The notes: generated by a model from the letters alone, not told the origin. DNA of 64,000 bases from Ramlibacter sp. PS4R-6 (GCF_037572775.1 NZ_JBBHKA010000001.1:434001-498000), one strand, 5' to 3'. Shown: positions 35,966 through 45,329, counted from the first letter of the stretch. Made by a program: numbers and translations.

Positions 35966-36957
35966 CAGATGCGGCCCTCCTCGACCGCATGGCAGGCCAC
36001 GCGGATGCCGCGCAGCTCCAGCAGCGCGGGACGCTCGACGCGGCAGCGTTCGTTGGCATGCGGACAGCGCGGGTTGAACGCGCAGCCGCTGGGCGGGTTG
36101 AGCGGGTTGGGCACCTCGCCCTGCACCGGCGTGCGCGACTTGCCGGTGGCGTGCATCTTGGGGATCGCCTCCAGCAGCATCTTCGTGTACGGGTGCTGCG
36201 GGTTGCCGAACAGGTGGTGCTTGCCCGCGAGCTCGACGATGCGCCCCAGGTACATCACGCCGACCGTGTCGCTCACGTGGCGCACCACGGCGAGGTTGTG
36301 CGAGATGAACAGGTAGGTGAGGCCGCGCGCCCGCTGCAGGTCCTTCATGATGTTCAGCACCTGCGCCTGCACCGAGACGTCCAGCGCCGAGGTCGGCTCG
36401 TCGCACACGAGGAACTCGGGCTCGGTCGCCAGCGCGCGCGCGATGGAGATGCGCTGGCGCTGCCCGCCGGAGAACTGGTGCGGGTACTTGTCCATGTCGG
36501 GCGCCGCCAGGCCGACGGAGGCGAGCAGTTCGCCGACGCGCGCCTCCAGCTGCGGGCCTTCGGTGAGCAGGCCGTGCTCCTTGAGCGGCTCGCCGACGAT
36601 GTCCTCCACCGTCCAGCGCGGGTTGAGGCTGGCATACGGGTCCTGGAAGATCATCTGGATGCGCCGGCGGATCTCGCGACTGCCCGAGCGATAGGCCGCA
36701 TGGGCGTCCTGGCCGTCGAAGCTCACCGAACCGCGCGAGGGCTCGTACAGGCCCACCAGCAGCTTGGCCACCGTGCTCTTGCCGCAGCCCGATTCGCCCA
36801 CGAGCGCGAGCGTCTGGCCCTTGGCGATGTCGAAGCTCACGCCGTCCACGGCATGCAGCAGCAAACGCCCCTTGCCCTCGATGAGCCGGTTGAGCAGCGG
36901 CGGCGAGACGTCGAAGGTGCGCGCGATGTCGCGCACTTGCACGAGGGGCTGGCTCAT
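35965..36957 (-). CDS. dppF: Dipeptide/oligopeptide ABC transporter ATP-binding protein (DppF type)
   Basis: A 330-residue ABC ATPase with Walker A GESGCGKST, Q loop QDPYASLNPR, signature FSGGQRQRISIARALA, Walker B LVCDEPTSALD and the switch His in FISHN. The oligopeptide/dipeptide C-terminal extension has a Cys motif CAFNPRCPHANERC, expected to bind a [4Fe-4S] or metal site in this family. It pairs with DppD on the inner face of the membrane. Overlaps with both neighbours (4 nt with dppD, 1 nt with GNAT). Confidence 0.93.
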   Translation of the reverse strand: MSQPLVQVRDIARTFDVSPPLLNRLIEGKGRLLLHAVDGVSFDIAKGQTLALVGESGCGKSTVAKLLVGLYEPSRGSVSFDGQDAHAAYRSGSREIRRRIQMIFQDPYASLNPRWTVEDIVGEPLKEHGLLTEGPQLEARVGELLASVGLAAPDMDKYPHQFSGGQRQRISIARALATEPEFLVCDEPTSALDVSVQAQVLNIMKDLQRARGLTYLFISHNLAVVRHVSDTVGVMYLGRIVELAGKHHLFGNPQHPYTKMLLEAIPKMHATGKSRTPVQGEVPNPLNPPSGCAFNPRCPHANERCRVERPALLELRGIRVACHAVEEGRI

Positions 36958-37931
36958 GCCGTCACACCCGCCGTGGCGTCGTGCAGCCAGCAGGCCGCAC
37001 GCGTGGCGCCGGCGGCGAGCAGGTCGGGCCGCTCGATGCGGCAGCGGTCGAACGCGCGCGGGCAGCGCGGGTTGTAGGCGCAGCCGGTGGGGATCGCGTT
37101 GAGCCGCGGCATCGCGCCGTCGATCTGGTTCAGGCGCTCGCGGTCCACCGTGATGTCGGGGATCGCCGCCATGAGGCCCATGGTGTACGGATGCGCCGGC
37201 TGGTTGATCACCTCGTGCACCGGGCCGATCTCGGCGATGCGGCCCGCGTACATCACGGCGACGCGGTCGCAGGTCTCGGCGATCACGCCCATGTCGTGCG
37301 TGATCAGCATGACGGCCGCGCCGCGGTCCTTGCACACCTTCTTCAGCAGCGAAATGATCTGCGCCTGGATCGAGACGTCCAGCGCCGTGGTCGGCTCGTC
37401 GGCCACGATCAGCTTCGGTTCGGCCGCGAGGGCCAGCGCGATCACCACGCGCTGGCGCATGCCGCCGGAGAACTGGTGCGGGTAGTGGTCGATGCGCTCC
37501 TTGGCCGCGGGGATGCCGGTGTCTTCCAGCAGCGCGATGGCGCGGCGGCGCGCCTCGTCGCCGCCGACGGGCAGGTGCGCGAGGATGGTCTCCGTCAGCT
37601 GCCGCCCGATCGTGTAGAGCGGGTTCAGCGACGTCAGCGGGTCCTGGAAGATCGCGCCGATCTTGCGCCCGCGGATGTGGCGCATCTGGTCGTTCGGCAA
37701 CTGGTCGATGCGCTGACCCTCGAGGATCACCTGGCCGGAGGCGACGCGCCCCGGCGGTTCCAGCAGGCCGATGATGGACGCGCCCGTGAGCGACTTGCCC
37801 GCGCCCGATTCGCCGACCACGCCGAGGATCTCGCCCGGCGCGATGTCGAAGCTGATGTCGTCCAGCGCGCGGAGCGTGCCGCGGCGGTGCGGGAACTCGA
37901 CGACGAGGTTCTTGACTTGCAGCAGGGTCAT
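36954..37931 (-). CDS. dppD: Dipeptide/oligopeptide ABC transporter ATP-binding protein (DppD type)
   Basis: A 325-residue ABC ATPase: Walker [12 protein letters not shown] loop [12 protein letters not shown], signature [16 protein letters not shown], Walker [13 protein letters not shown], switch LITHDMGV, and the C-terminal Cys cluster [14 protein letters not shown]. The FSGGMRQR form is typical of the DppD/OppD partner. Starts within a TGATG overlap with dppC and ends in an ATGA overlap with dppF. Confidence 0.93.
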   Translation of the reverse strand: MTLLQVKNLVVEFPHRRGTLRALDDISFDIAPGEILGVVGESGAGKSLTGASIIGLLEPPGRVASGQVILEGQRIDQLPNDQMRHIRGRKIGAIFQDPLTSLNPLYTIGRQLTETILAHLPVGGDEARRRAIALLEDTGIPAAKERIDHYPHQFSGGMRQRVVIALALAAEPKLIVADEPTTALDVSIQAQIISLLKKVCKDRGAAVMLITHDMGVIAETCDRVAVMYAGRIAEIGPVHEVINQPAHPYTMGLMAAIPDITVDRERLNQIDGAMPRLNAIPTGCAYNPRCPRAFDRCRIERPDLLAAGATRAACWLHDATAGVTA

Positions 37932-38866
37932 CAGCGCAACCGGGGGTTCAAGGCGTCACGCAGCCAGTCGCCCAGCAGGTTGACCGACAGCGCGATCAGC
38001 ACCAGCGCCGCGCCCGGGAACACGGTGATCCACCAGTTGCCCGAGAACAGGAACTTGTTGCCCACCTGGATCAGCGTGCCCAGCGACGGCGAGTTGGGCG
38101 GCACGCCCACGCCCAGGAAGGACAGCGTCGCCTCGGTGATGATCGCCGTGGCGACCTGGATGGTCGCGAGCACCATCACCGGCCCCAGGATGTTGGGCAG
38201 CACGTGGCGCCGCATGATCCGCAGGTTCGACACGCCGGTGACGCGCGCGGCCTGCACGTACTCGCGGTTGCGCTCCACCAGCGTGGAGCCGCGCACCGTG
38301 CGCGCGTACTGCACGAAGCCACTGCCGCCCGCCAGCGAGATCGACAGCACCAGCGTTCCGAACACGACCGCTTCGTTGGCGTTGGGGAACATCGCCCGCC
38401 CCACCCCCGCGATCAGCAGCGCGACCAGGATCGCCGGGAACGACAGCACGACGTCGCAGACGCGCATGATGAAAGCGTCGATGCGCCCGCCGACGAAGCC
38501 CGACAGCAGCCCCAGGCTGACGCCGATCAGCATCGAGAACACCACCGACGCGAAGCCCACCATCAGCGAGATGCGGGCGCCGAACATCAGCGCCGAGAAG
38601 ATGTCGCGGCCCTGGTCGTCGGTGCCCAGGAAGTACTTGGGGTTGCCGCCCTCGGCCCAGCGCGGCGGCAGGAAGGCGTCGCCCAGCTCCAGCGTCGCCA
38701 GCTCGAAGGGCTTGTGCGGCGCCACCCAGTTGGCGAACACCGCGCAGAAGATGCAGGCGAAGGCGATCACCGCCGCCGTCACCGCCACGGGCGACGTGCG
38801 GAAGCTGTAGCCGATGTCGCTGTGCCAGGCCCGCGCGAGCAGGCCGGGGTGGGAGGCCGCGGTCAC
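37931..38866 (-). CDS. dppC: Dipeptide/oligopeptide ABC transporter permease (DppC type)
   Basis: A 311-residue permease starting at a GTG that overlaps the stop of the binding-protein gene (GTGA). It has the N-terminal DppC extension, five to six membrane helices and the EAA loop around YVQAARVTGVSNLRIMRRHVLPN. YFLGTDDQGRDIFSALMFGARISL is the family signature in the first periplasmic loop. It forms the membrane channel with the DppB-type protein encoded upstream at 41680-42660. Confidence 0.92.
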   Translation of the reverse strand: MTAASHPGLLARAWHSDIGYSFRTSPVAVTAAVIAFACIFCAVFANWVAPHKPFELATLELGDAFLPPRWAEGGNPKYFLGTDDQGRDIFSALMFGARISLMVGFASVVFSMLIGVSLGLLSGFVGGRIDAFIMRVCDVVLSFPAILVALLIAGVGRAMFPNANEAVVFGTLVLSISLAGGSGFVQYARTVRGSTLVERNREYVQAARVTGVSNLRIMRRHVLPNILGPVMVLATIQVATAIITEATLSFLGVGVPPNSPSLGTLIQVGNKFLFSGNWWITVFPGAALVLIALSVNLLGDWLRDALNPRLR

Positions 38867-40440
38867 TTGACGGTGACGAACTTCCAGGGCATCTCGTTGC
38901 CCGGGTGCTGCACGACCTCGACGTTCTTCTTCATCGCCCAGTTCAGGTACTGCTGGTGCAGCGGGATGTGGCCGATGTCGTCCAGGTGCAGCTTGACGGC
39001 CTCGTGGATCATCTCGCCGCGCTTCTTCACGTCGGTTTCGGAGGCGACCTTGTCGGTGAGCTCGTCGAGCTTGGCGTTGCTGTAGGCGCCCAGGTTGAAC
39101 TGGCCGCGGCCGCCGTCACCGGGGCTCGACATGATCGAGTACAGCACGTTGTGCGCGTCGACCGTGCTGGAGGTCCAGCCGAGCATGTAGAAGCTGGTGT
39201 CGCGGCGCAGGATCTTCGGGAAGTACGTGCCCTTGGTCTCGGCCTGCAGGTTCACCTTCACGCCCACGCGCGCCAGGTTGGCGGACACCGCCTGGCAGAT
39301 CGCGGCGTCGTTGACGTAGCGGTCGTTGGGGCAGTTCATCGTCACCTCGAAGCCTTGCGGGTAGCCGGCGTCGGCGAGCAGTTTCTTCGACGCCTCGGGG
39401 TCGAAGGGCAGGCGCTTGTTCAAGTCGGGCGCGAAGCCGTTGACCTGCTGCGGCCACATCTCGGCGATGGGGTTGGAGGCGCCGCGCATCACGGTGCGCT
39501 TGATGCCCTCGACGTCGATGGCCTGGTAGAAGGCCTGGCGCACGCGCTTGTCCTTGAAGGGGTTCTTGCCCTTGACGCTGGAGAAGAGCAGTTCGTCGCG
39601 CTTCTGGTCCATGCCCAGGAAGATCACGCGCAACTCGGGGCCCTGCAGCACCTTCAGGTTGGACGCGGCCTTGATGCGGTCGATGTCCTGCACGGGCACC
39701 GGCTCCATGAAGTCGATCTCGCCGGAGATGAGCGCCGCCACGCGCGTGGCGTCGTTGCCGATGACGTTGAAGATCACCTCGTCGACGTTGCCGTCGATCT
39801 TGCCCCAGTAGTTGCCGTTGCGCACGAAGGTCGTGCGCACGTTGGGCTGGCGCTCGCGCAGGCGGAACGGGCCCGTGCCGTTGGCGCGGAACGACGCCGC
39901 GTTCTCGATGCCGCGGCGGCGGTCCACCGGGCGCGTCGCCTGGTTCTGCTCGCACCACTTCTTGCTCATGATGAACCAGCGGTAGAACACGTCCGGCAGG
40001 ATCGGGAAGGGCTGCGTCGTGACGATGTCGATCGAGTGGTCGTTGAGCTTCCTGATCTCCTTGATCTGGCCCACGTAGGTCTTCATGTCCGAGCCCTCGC
40101 CCTTGGCGCGCTCGTAGCTGAAGATCACGTCGTCCGCCGTGAACGGCGTGCCGTCGTGGAATTGCACGCCCTTGCGCAGGTCGAAGTGCCACACGGTCGG
40201 CGAAGTCTGCTTCCACGAGGTCGCGAGCCCCGGCGCCAGCTTGTAGTTGCGGTCGCGCGTGACGAGCGGCTCGTACAGGTTCTCGGTGACGGTCAGCTGC
40301 AGCGACTCGTTGAGCGAGTGCGGGTCCATCGACAGCGCATCGCCCTGGTTGCCGATCTTGATGGTCACGGCCTGCGCGGCGCCCGTGGCCAGCGCCGCGG
40401 CCGCGGCGATGGCGTACAGCCAGTTCTTCGTCTTCGTCAT
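38863..40440 (-). CDS. dppA: Dipeptide/oligopeptide ABC transporter substrate-binding protein
   Basis: A 525-residue SBP family 5 protein. Signal peptide MTKTKNWLYAIAAAAALATG with cleavage around AQA-VTI. Family landmarks: NLYEPLVTRDRNYKLAPGLA, VQFHDGTPFTADDVIFSYERA, GTGPFRL and FKDKRVRQAFYQAID. The start at 40440 has a strong AAGGAGAACAAGG ribosome region. An internal YRWFIMSKKWCEQNQ segment is variable in the family. It probably binds peptides or an amino-acid conjugate, given the amidohydrolase encoded just upstream in the operon. Confidence 0.92.
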   Translation of the reverse strand: MTKTKNWLYAIAAAAALATGAAQAVTIKIGNQGDALSMDPHSLNESLQLTVTENLYEPLVTRDRNYKLAPGLATSWKQTSPTVWHFDLRKGVQFHDGTPFTADDVIFSYERAKGEGSDMKTYVGQIKEIRKLNDHSIDIVTTQPFPILPDVFYRWFIMSKKWCEQNQATRPVDRRRGIENAASFRANGTGPFRLRERQPNVRTTFVRNGNYWGKIDGNVDEVIFNVIGNDATRVAALISGEIDFMEPVPVQDIDRIKAASNLKVLQGPELRVIFLGMDQKRDELLFSSVKGKNPFKDKRVRQAFYQAIDVEGIKRTVMRGASNPIAEMWPQQVNGFAPDLNKRLPFDPEASKKLLADAGYPQGFEVTMNCPNDRYVNDAAICQAVSANLARVGVKVNLQAETKGTYFPKILRRDTSFYMLGWTSSTVDAHNVLYSIMSSPGDGGRGQFNLGAYSNAKLDELTDKVASETDVKKRGEMIHEAVKLHLDDIGHIPLHQQYLNWAMKKNVEVVQHPGNEMPWKFVTVK

Positions 40441-40468
40441 TCCTTGTTCTCCTTCCGAGTGTGTGCCC

Positions 40469-41680
40469 TCATGAGGCGGCCAGCGGCATCCCCTGCTCGG
40501 CCAGGCTCGCGTGGAGCGCGGAGCCAAGCGGAAGGACATCGTCGTTGAAATCGTAGCGGGCGTTGTGCAGGAAGCAGTTGTCCGCGCCCTGCCCCAGGCG
40601 CAGGTAGGCGCCCGGCTTGTTCTGCAGCATGAACGAGAAGTCCTCGGCGCCCATGCTCGGCTCGAGGTCGCGGTCCACGTGCTCGGGGCCCACGAGGCTT
40701 TCGGCCACGTCGGCGGCGAAGCTCGCTTCGTCCGGCGTGTTCACCGTGGCGGGATACGAGCGCTCGTACCTCACCGAGGCCGTCGCGCCGAAACCCAGCG
40801 CCACCGCCGACGCGATCTCCTGCAGGCGCCTTTCGACCAGCGCCTGCACTTCGGTCTTGAACGTGCGGATGGTGCCCACGATGGTGGCGCTGCCAGGGAT
40901 CACGCTCATCGCGTGCACGTCGCCGGCGTTGATCGCGCACAGGCTCACCACGGCGCTGTCGATGGGGCGGATGTTGCGCGAGACGATGCTCTGCGCGGCG
41001 GTGATGATGTGCGCGCACACGAGCACGGGATCGACCGCAAGGTAGGGATGCGCGCCGTGCCCGCCCTTGCCGGTCACCTCGATGGTCACGCGGTCGGCCG
41101 CGGCCATCATGGCCCCCATGTTGATGCCGATGGTGCCGGGCTTCATCGAGGGCCAGTTGTGCATGGCGAAGATCGCCTCGACCGGCCAGCGGTCGAACAG
41201 GCCGTCGTCGACCATGGCCTTCGCGCCGGCGAAGCCTTCCTCGCCGGGCTGGAAGACGAGCACCGCGGTGCCGTCGAAGTTGCGCGTCTCGGCGAGGTAG
41301 CGCGCGGCGCCCACCAGCATCGCCGTGTGGCCGTCGTGGCCGCAGCCGTGCATCATGCCGCTCTTGGTCGACTTCCACGCGAAGTCGTTCTGCTCGGTCA
41401 TGGTCAGCGCGTCCATGTCGGCACGCAGGCCGATCATGCGGCCGCTTTGCGTGCTCTTGCCGCGCACCACTGCAACGACGCCCGTCTTGCCGATGCCGGT
41501 GTGGATCTCGTCGACGCCGCAGACCTTGAGCGCCTCGACCACGCGCGCGGAGGTGTAGACCTCCTCGAAGCCGAGTTCCGGGTGCGCGTGCAGGTCGCGG
41601 CGCAGCGCGGTGAGCTCGGGCACGAACTGGGCGATGTGGGCGAAGGCGCGGCCGTTGGCCTTCAGGCGCGGGGCAAGCAT
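40469..41680 (-). CDS. M20 family amidohydrolase (hippurate hydrolase-like)
   Basis: A 403-residue M20D metallopeptidase. The metal-binding segments are MHGCGHDGHTAMLVGAARYL, FQPGEEGFAGAKAM and the conserved H in TGKGGHGAHP; GLRADMDALTMTEQN holds the usual Asp-x-Asp site. Relatives cleave N-acyl amino acids (hippurate, N-acetyl-amino acids) or amino-acid conjugates. It is in the cytoplasm (no signal peptide). It lies between the dppB-like and dppA-like genes, with a TGATG overlap with dppB, so its substrate is probably what the transporter brings in. Confidence 0.9.
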   Translation of the reverse strand: MLAPRLKANGRAFAHIAQFVPELTALRRDLHAHPELGFEEVYTSARVVEALKVCGVDEIHTGIGKTGVVAVVRGKSTQSGRMIGLRADMDALTMTEQNDFAWKSTKSGMMHGCGHDGHTAMLVGAARYLAETRNFDGTAVLVFQPGEEGFAGAKAMVDDGLFDRWPVEAIFAMHNWPSMKPGTIGINMGAMMAAADRVTIEVTGKGGHGAHPYLAVDPVLVCAHIITAAQSIVSRNIRPIDSAVVSLCAINAGDVHAMSVIPGSATIVGTIRTFKTEVQALVERRLQEIASAVALGFGATASVRYERSYPATVNTPDEASFAADVAESLVGPEHVDRDLEPSMGAEDFSFMLQNKPGAYLRLGQGADNCFLHNARYDFNDDVLPLGSALHASLAEQGMPLAAS

Positions 41681-42660
41681 CAGTGTCCTTTGGCCGCCTC
41701 GACCCGCAGGCGCGGGTCGACGGCGAAATACAGCATGTCGACGACGAGGTTGATGATCACGAAGATCAGCGCGATCAGGCACAGGTAGGCGGCCATCACC
41801 GGGATGTCGGCGAAGGTGACCGCCTGGATGAACAGGAGGCCCATGCCGGGCCACTGGAACACCGTCTCGGTGATGATCGAAAACGCGATGAGCGTGCCCA
41901 GCTGCAGGCCGATGATGGTCATCACGGGCACCAGCGTGTTCTTCAGCGCATGCCCGAAATGGATGGCGCGGTCCGTCAGGCCGCGGGCGCGCGCGAACTT
42001 GATGTAGTCGGTGCGCAGCACCTCCAGCATTTCCGCGCGCACCAGCCGCATGATCAGCGTGAGCTGGAAGATCGCGAGCGTGATGCCCGGCAGCACGATG
42101 TGCGCCCAGCCGTCGCGCGTGAGCAGCCCGCTGGACCACCAGCCGATCTTCACGACGTCGCCGCGGCCGAAGCTGGGCGCGATGCCCAGCAGCACCGCGA
42201 ACACCAGGATCAGCAGGATGCCGATCAGGAAGGTGGGCAGCGACACGCCCAGCAGCGAGATCGTGAGGAAGACCTGCGACAGGAAAGTCCCCCGGCGCAG
42301 CGCCGAGTACACGCCCATCGGGATGCCGATCACCACCGCGATGACGGCGGCGACGAGCGCCAGCTCAAGCGTGGCGGGAAAGCGCTCGCCGATCAGGCGC
42401 GAGACCTTGGCGCCCTGGCGCAGCGACAGGCCGAACTCGCCTTGCGCCGCGTTGCCGAGGAAGTGCATGAACTGGACGTAGAAGGGCTGGTCGAGGCCTA
42501 GGTCGCGGCGCAGCTCGCGGATCTGCTGGGGCGTGGCGTCCTGGCCCAGCAGGAACACGACCGGGTCGCCGACGTACTGGAACAGCAGGAAGGCGATGAA
42601 GGCCACCGCCACCATGACGATCGCGGCCTGGAACAAGCGGCGCAGGATGAAAGCGAACAT
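41680..42660 (-). CDS. dppB: Dipeptide/oligopeptide ABC transporter permease (DppB type)
   Basis: A 326-residue permease from the ATG at 42660 (MFAFILRRLFQAA); a TTG at 42672 is also in frame. Six membrane helices and the DppB signature GLDQPFYVQFMHFLGNAAQGEFGLSL are followed by an EAA-like YIKFARARGLTDRAIHFGHAL. It is the first gene of the operon. Upstream, 140 bp separate it from the porin stop and hold the porin terminator, so the operon promoter probably lies within or just beyond that stretch. Confidence 0.92.
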   Translation of the reverse strand: MFAFILRRLFQAAIVMVAVAFIAFLLFQYVGDPVVFLLGQDATPQQIRELRRDLGLDQPFYVQFMHFLGNAAQGEFGLSLRQGAKVSRLIGERFPATLELALVAAVIAVVIGIPMGVYSALRRGTFLSQVFLTISLLGVSLPTFLIGILLILVFAVLLGIAPSFGRGDVVKIGWWSSGLLTRDGWAHIVLPGITLAIFQLTLIMRLVRAEMLEVLRTDYIKFARARGLTDRAIHFGHALKNTLVPVMTIIGLQLGTLIAFSIITETVFQWPGMGLLFIQAVTFADIPVMAAYLCLIALIFVIINLVVDMLYFAVDPRLRVEAAKGH

Positions 42661-42730
42661 GCAGTCTGGCAACGCAGGCGAGAGGGCATGCTAGCAGAGC
42701 AAGTTCGGTGCCCCACTGAGGGCTTACGGC

Positions 42731-42761
42731 AATAAAAAAGGCCGCCCATTCGGGCGGCCTT
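42731..42761 (-). terminator. Intrinsic terminator of the porin gene
   Basis: AAGGCCGCCC-ATTC-GGGCGGCCTT (42738-42761) forms a 10 bp stem, and on the minus strand it is followed by TTTTTATT. It lies 40 bp after the porin stop codon and separates the porin from the dpp-type operon. A second small GC hairpin lies at 42779-42794. Confidence 0.85.
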
Positions 42762-42800
42762 CAAGTTTCTTCATCAAACCGGCCTTGCGGCCGGCCGGGA

Positions 42801-43895
42801 TCAGAACGAGTGCTTGATACCCACGTCGATGCCGGTGCCCGAACCCGCAGCAGCAGCCGTGCCGGCGAAGCCGGGGTTGCCACCGCCGTTGCCGCCCAGG
42901 AACGTGAAGTTGCCACCGTTCTTGTTGGAGATGTGCGAGTACGTCGCGTAGGCGGCGGTGCGCTTGGACAGGTTGTGCACGTAGCCCAGGGCGAGCTGGT
43001 TGGCCTTCCAGCCGGCTGCGTTGTTGACCTTGATGTGGCCCCACGACAGCGGGATGTAGCCGGCGCCGACCGGGATCGTGCCGCCCAGCGACCAGTAGGT
43101 GTGCTTCGTGCCAGCCAGGTCGGAGTCGTTCACGCCGATCTTGGCCATGACCTTGGCCATGCCGAAGTCGTACGAACCACCGAGGTTCCAGTTCTTGTAC
43201 TTGAACACGGGACCGGCGGCGGAGTTCGAACGCGACACGGCACCAGCGACGTTGAACGGGCCGGCGGCGTAGCCGACGCGCGCGCCGAGGTAGCGGTTCG
43301 TGGCGGCGGCGGTGCTCAGGTTCTCGGCGAAGGCGTACGTGATTTGCGCGTACACGCCGGTGCCGATGTGCGACGAGGCGTTCGGGCCCATGCCCCACAG
43401 GTACGACAGGCCGTTGTTGGTACGAGCAGCGGTCGTCGGGTTGTCGCCCGCCGCGCCGTTCGTGCCGCCGCCTTGCGAGACGTTCGCACCCGAGCCGGCG
43501 CCCAACGTGCCGAACGGGTCGAACACGGTGTGGTTCCAGAAGGACGGGGTGTAGTCACGGCCGAGGCGCAGCTGGCCGAACGGGCCCGCCAGCGACAGGT
43601 AGCTGCGACGCTGGAAGACGACCGCGCCGCCCGTGCCGTTGCCCAGGCCCGCGTCGTTCAGGATCGCGGCCTCGAGCCAGAAGCCGGCGTACATGCCGCC
43701 GCCGAGGTCTTCCACGCCACGAACGCCCAGGGCGCTGGACGTGTTGCCCGAGGTGGACATCATCGTCTTGTGCACGCCGTTCTGGCTGTAGCGCGAGACC
43801 ATCGCGTCCAGGGCGCCGAACAGCGTCACGGACGACTGGGCAAAGGCGGCGCTGGTAGCAGCCAGCGCGGCCAGAGCAATGAGGGACTTTTTCAT
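42801..43895 (-). CDS. Gram-negative porin (trimeric beta-barrel)
   Basis: A 364-residue outer membrane porin of the betaproteobacterial class. Signal peptide MKKSLIALAALAATSAAFAQ, then SSVTLFGALDAMVSRYS, an alternating beta-strand pattern, the YLSLAGPFGQLRLGRDYTPSFW strand pair, and a C-terminal IDVGIKHSF ending in Phe for BAM recognition. The Ala/Gly/Asn-rich loop after PFGTLGAGSGAN is probably the pore-constricting loop 3 region. The start has a TTGGAGAAACTTG ribosome site. A diffusion pore for small anions or nutrients is the expected role. Confidence 0.93.
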   Translation of the reverse strand: MKKSLIALAALAATSAAFAQSSVTLFGALDAMVSRYSQNGVHKTMMSTSGNTSSALGVRGVEDLGGGMYAGFWLEAAILNDAGLGNGTGGAVVFQRRSYLSLAGPFGQLRLGRDYTPSFWNHTVFDPFGTLGAGSGANVSQGGGTNGAAGDNPTTAARTNNGLSYLWGMGPNASSHIGTGVYAQITYAFAENLSTAAATNRYLGARVGYAAGPFNVAGAVSRSNSAAGPVFKYKNWNLGGSYDFGMAKVMAKIGVNDSDLAGTKHTYWSLGGTIPVGAGYIPLSWGHIKVNNAAGWKANQLALGYVHNLSKRTAAYATYSHISNKNGGNFTFLGGNGGGNPGFAGTAAAAGSGTGIDVGIKHSF

Positions 43896-44215
43896 GCAAG
43901 TTTCTCCAAGGTTAAACGAAGGGCTCCGGTGAAGAAGGGGTCACGAACGATGGGCAGCATCGAGTGCTCCCGCCGGATCCCCGGGCCAACCTCCTTTTGG
44001 GAAGTTGGGCTAATTGCACCAGAGGGGCTTTTCTTGCGCAAAGTATTTAGGCCTCACGGGCGTGTTTCGTTGCACATGGACAACAAACAAAAACCGCTCA
44101 GTGGACGGTACGCAACAGCCCCGGATCGGGTTTCGGATGGCGAAAACAAGGCTGTCATTTCGCTGAATCCACGGCCGCGCCACAGCTGGGGCGCGGGGGT
44201 TCTTACACTCGGTGC
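43896..44215. other. Divergent intergenic region between porin and coq7
   Basis: No open reading frame with coding character fills these 320 bp. On the minus strand the stretch must hold the porin promoter; an A/T-rich patch at 44030-44052 and the CAACAAACAAAAACC patch at about 44079-44095 are candidate promoter or upstream-element DNA, but no convincing -35/-10 pair was found. On the plus strand TACACT at 44204-44209 lies 6 nt before the coq7 ATG. Nothing else is recognised. Confidence 0.4.
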
Positions 44216-44833
44216 ATGGACCTGCTTCTGGCCGCCGCCGACAGCGCGCTTCGCACCTTGTTCGCGCGCCCGCGGGCCACGCGCCCGTGCCCGGTCGTGC
44301 CGGCGGATGAAACGCGGCTGGCGCCCGAGGAAAAGCGCCACGCGGCGGCCCTGATGCGCGTGAACCATGTGGGCGAGGTGTGCGCGCAGGCGCTGTACAC
44401 CGCGCAGGCACTGGCCACGCCGAACGCGCAGCTGCGCCGCCACTTCGAGAAAGCCGCCGACGAGGAAACGGACCACCTCGCGTGGACGTCGGAGCGCCTG
44501 AAGGAGCTGGGCGCGCGGCCCTCGCTGCTCAACCCGCTCTGGTATGCGGGCGCCTTCGGGCTCGGCCTCGTCGCAGGGCGTTTCGGCGACCGCGTGAGCC
44601 TGGGCTTCGTCGTGGAGACGGAACGCCAGGTGGAGTCGCACCTGCAAAGCCACCTCGAGCGGCTTCCCGCCGGGGACCACGCATCGCGCGCGATCGTCGT
44701 GCAGATGAAGGAAGACGAGGCCACCCACGCCGCCAAGGCGCTCGACGCCGGCGGCTTGGAGCTGCCTGCGCCAGTGAAGCTCGCGATGCGCGCGGCGGCC
44801 AAGGTGATGACCACCACCGCGCACTACATCTAG
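44216..44833 (+). CDS. coq7: 2-polyprenyl-3-methyl-6-methoxy-1,4-benzoquinone monooxygenase
   Basis: A 205-residue diiron hydroxylase of ubiquinone synthesis, which adds the C5 hydroxyl to demethoxyubiquinone at the inner membrane. The ligands are in [35 protein letters not shown] and [10 protein letters not shown], the two E-x-x-H repeats of the Coq7 family. An amphipathic segment [18 protein letters not shown] would dip into the membrane. There is no Shine-Dalgarno; TACACT at 44204-44209 suggests a leaderless mRNA. Its stop shares 4 bp with the convergent OsmC-family gene. Confidence 0.95.
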   Translation: MDLLLAAADSALRTLFARPRATRPCPVVPADETRLAPEEKRHAAALMRVNHVGEVCAQALYTAQALATPNAQLRRHFEKAADEETDHLAWTSERLKELGARPSLLNPLWYAGAFGLGLVAGRFGDRVSLGFVVETERQVESHLQSHLERLPAGDHASRAIVVQMKEDEATHAAKALDAGGLELPAPVKLAMRAAAKVMTTTAHYI

Positions 44834-45273
44834 GCCACGAGCTCGAAGCTGGTCGTCATTTCGGCGGTTTTCGCGAGCATGGCGCTCGCCGAGCAGTACT
44901 TCTCGTGGCTCAGGGCGATGGCGCGCTCCACCGCTTCGGCCGGCGCGCTGCCCGACACCGTGAAGTGCATGTGGATCTTCGTGAACACCTTGGGGTCGGT
45001 GGCCGCGCGCTCGGACGTGAGCTTCACGCTGCAGGCGCGCACGTCGTGGCGCCCGCGCTTGAGGATCAGCACGACGTCGTAGGCCGTGCAGGCGCCCGTG
45101 CCCGCCAGCACCGTCTCCATCGGCCGTGGCGCCAGGTTCTGGCCGCCGTTTTCGGGCCGCGCCGCGTCCGGCGCGCCATCCATGACCAGGACATGGCCGC
45201 TGCCGGTCTCGGCCAGGAAACCCATTCCCGAACGGGCGCCCGTGGCCCCCGTCCAACTCACCGTGCATTCCAT
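44830..45273 (-). CDS. OsmC/Ohr family protein
   Basis: A 147-residue protein from MECTVSWTG at 45273, with an AGGAG ribosome site. The fold marks are MECTVSWTG at the start, [27 protein letters not shown], with the first redox Cys in GACTAYD, and [10 protein letters not shown] with the second Cys. This is the two-cysteine peroxidase site used against organic hydroperoxides; the ACTAYDV form places it in the YhfA-like OsmC subgroup, whose physiological substrate is unclear. The frame is open upstream to 45357 without coding character. Convergent with coq7 and divergent from the candidate small RNA. Confidence 0.9.
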   Translation of the reverse strand: MECTVSWTGATGARSGMGFLAETGSGHVLVMDGAPDAARPENGGQNLAPRPMETVLAGTGACTAYDVVLILKRGRHDVRACSVKLTSERAATDPKVFTKIHMHFTVSGSAPAEAVERAIALSHEKYCSASAMLAKTAEMTTSFELVA

Positions 45274-45293
45274 TTCGCTTTTCTCCTGTGCGG

Positions 45294-45323
45294 TTGCTGC
45301 ATTGCAGCAGACCTCGCTATACT
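45294..45323 (+). promoter_or_regulatory. Sigma70-type promoter of the candidate small RNA
   Basis: TTGCTG at 45294-45299 and TATACT at 45318-45323 with an 18 bp spacer. On the opposite strand, GCTATA overlaps the -10 and reads TATAGC toward the OsmC-family gene, so both divergent promoters may share this core. Confidence 0.6.
45295..45309. promoter_or_regulatory. Perfect 7-1-7 palindrome in the OsmC / small RNA divergent promoter
   Basis: TGCTGCA-T-TGCAGCA is an exact inverted repeat that overlaps the -35 of the rightward promoter and lies near the start of the leftward OsmC leader. It is a good operator candidate, or a 5' hairpin in the OsmC mRNA. Confidence 0.5.
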
Positions 45324-45329
45324 GGCTCG

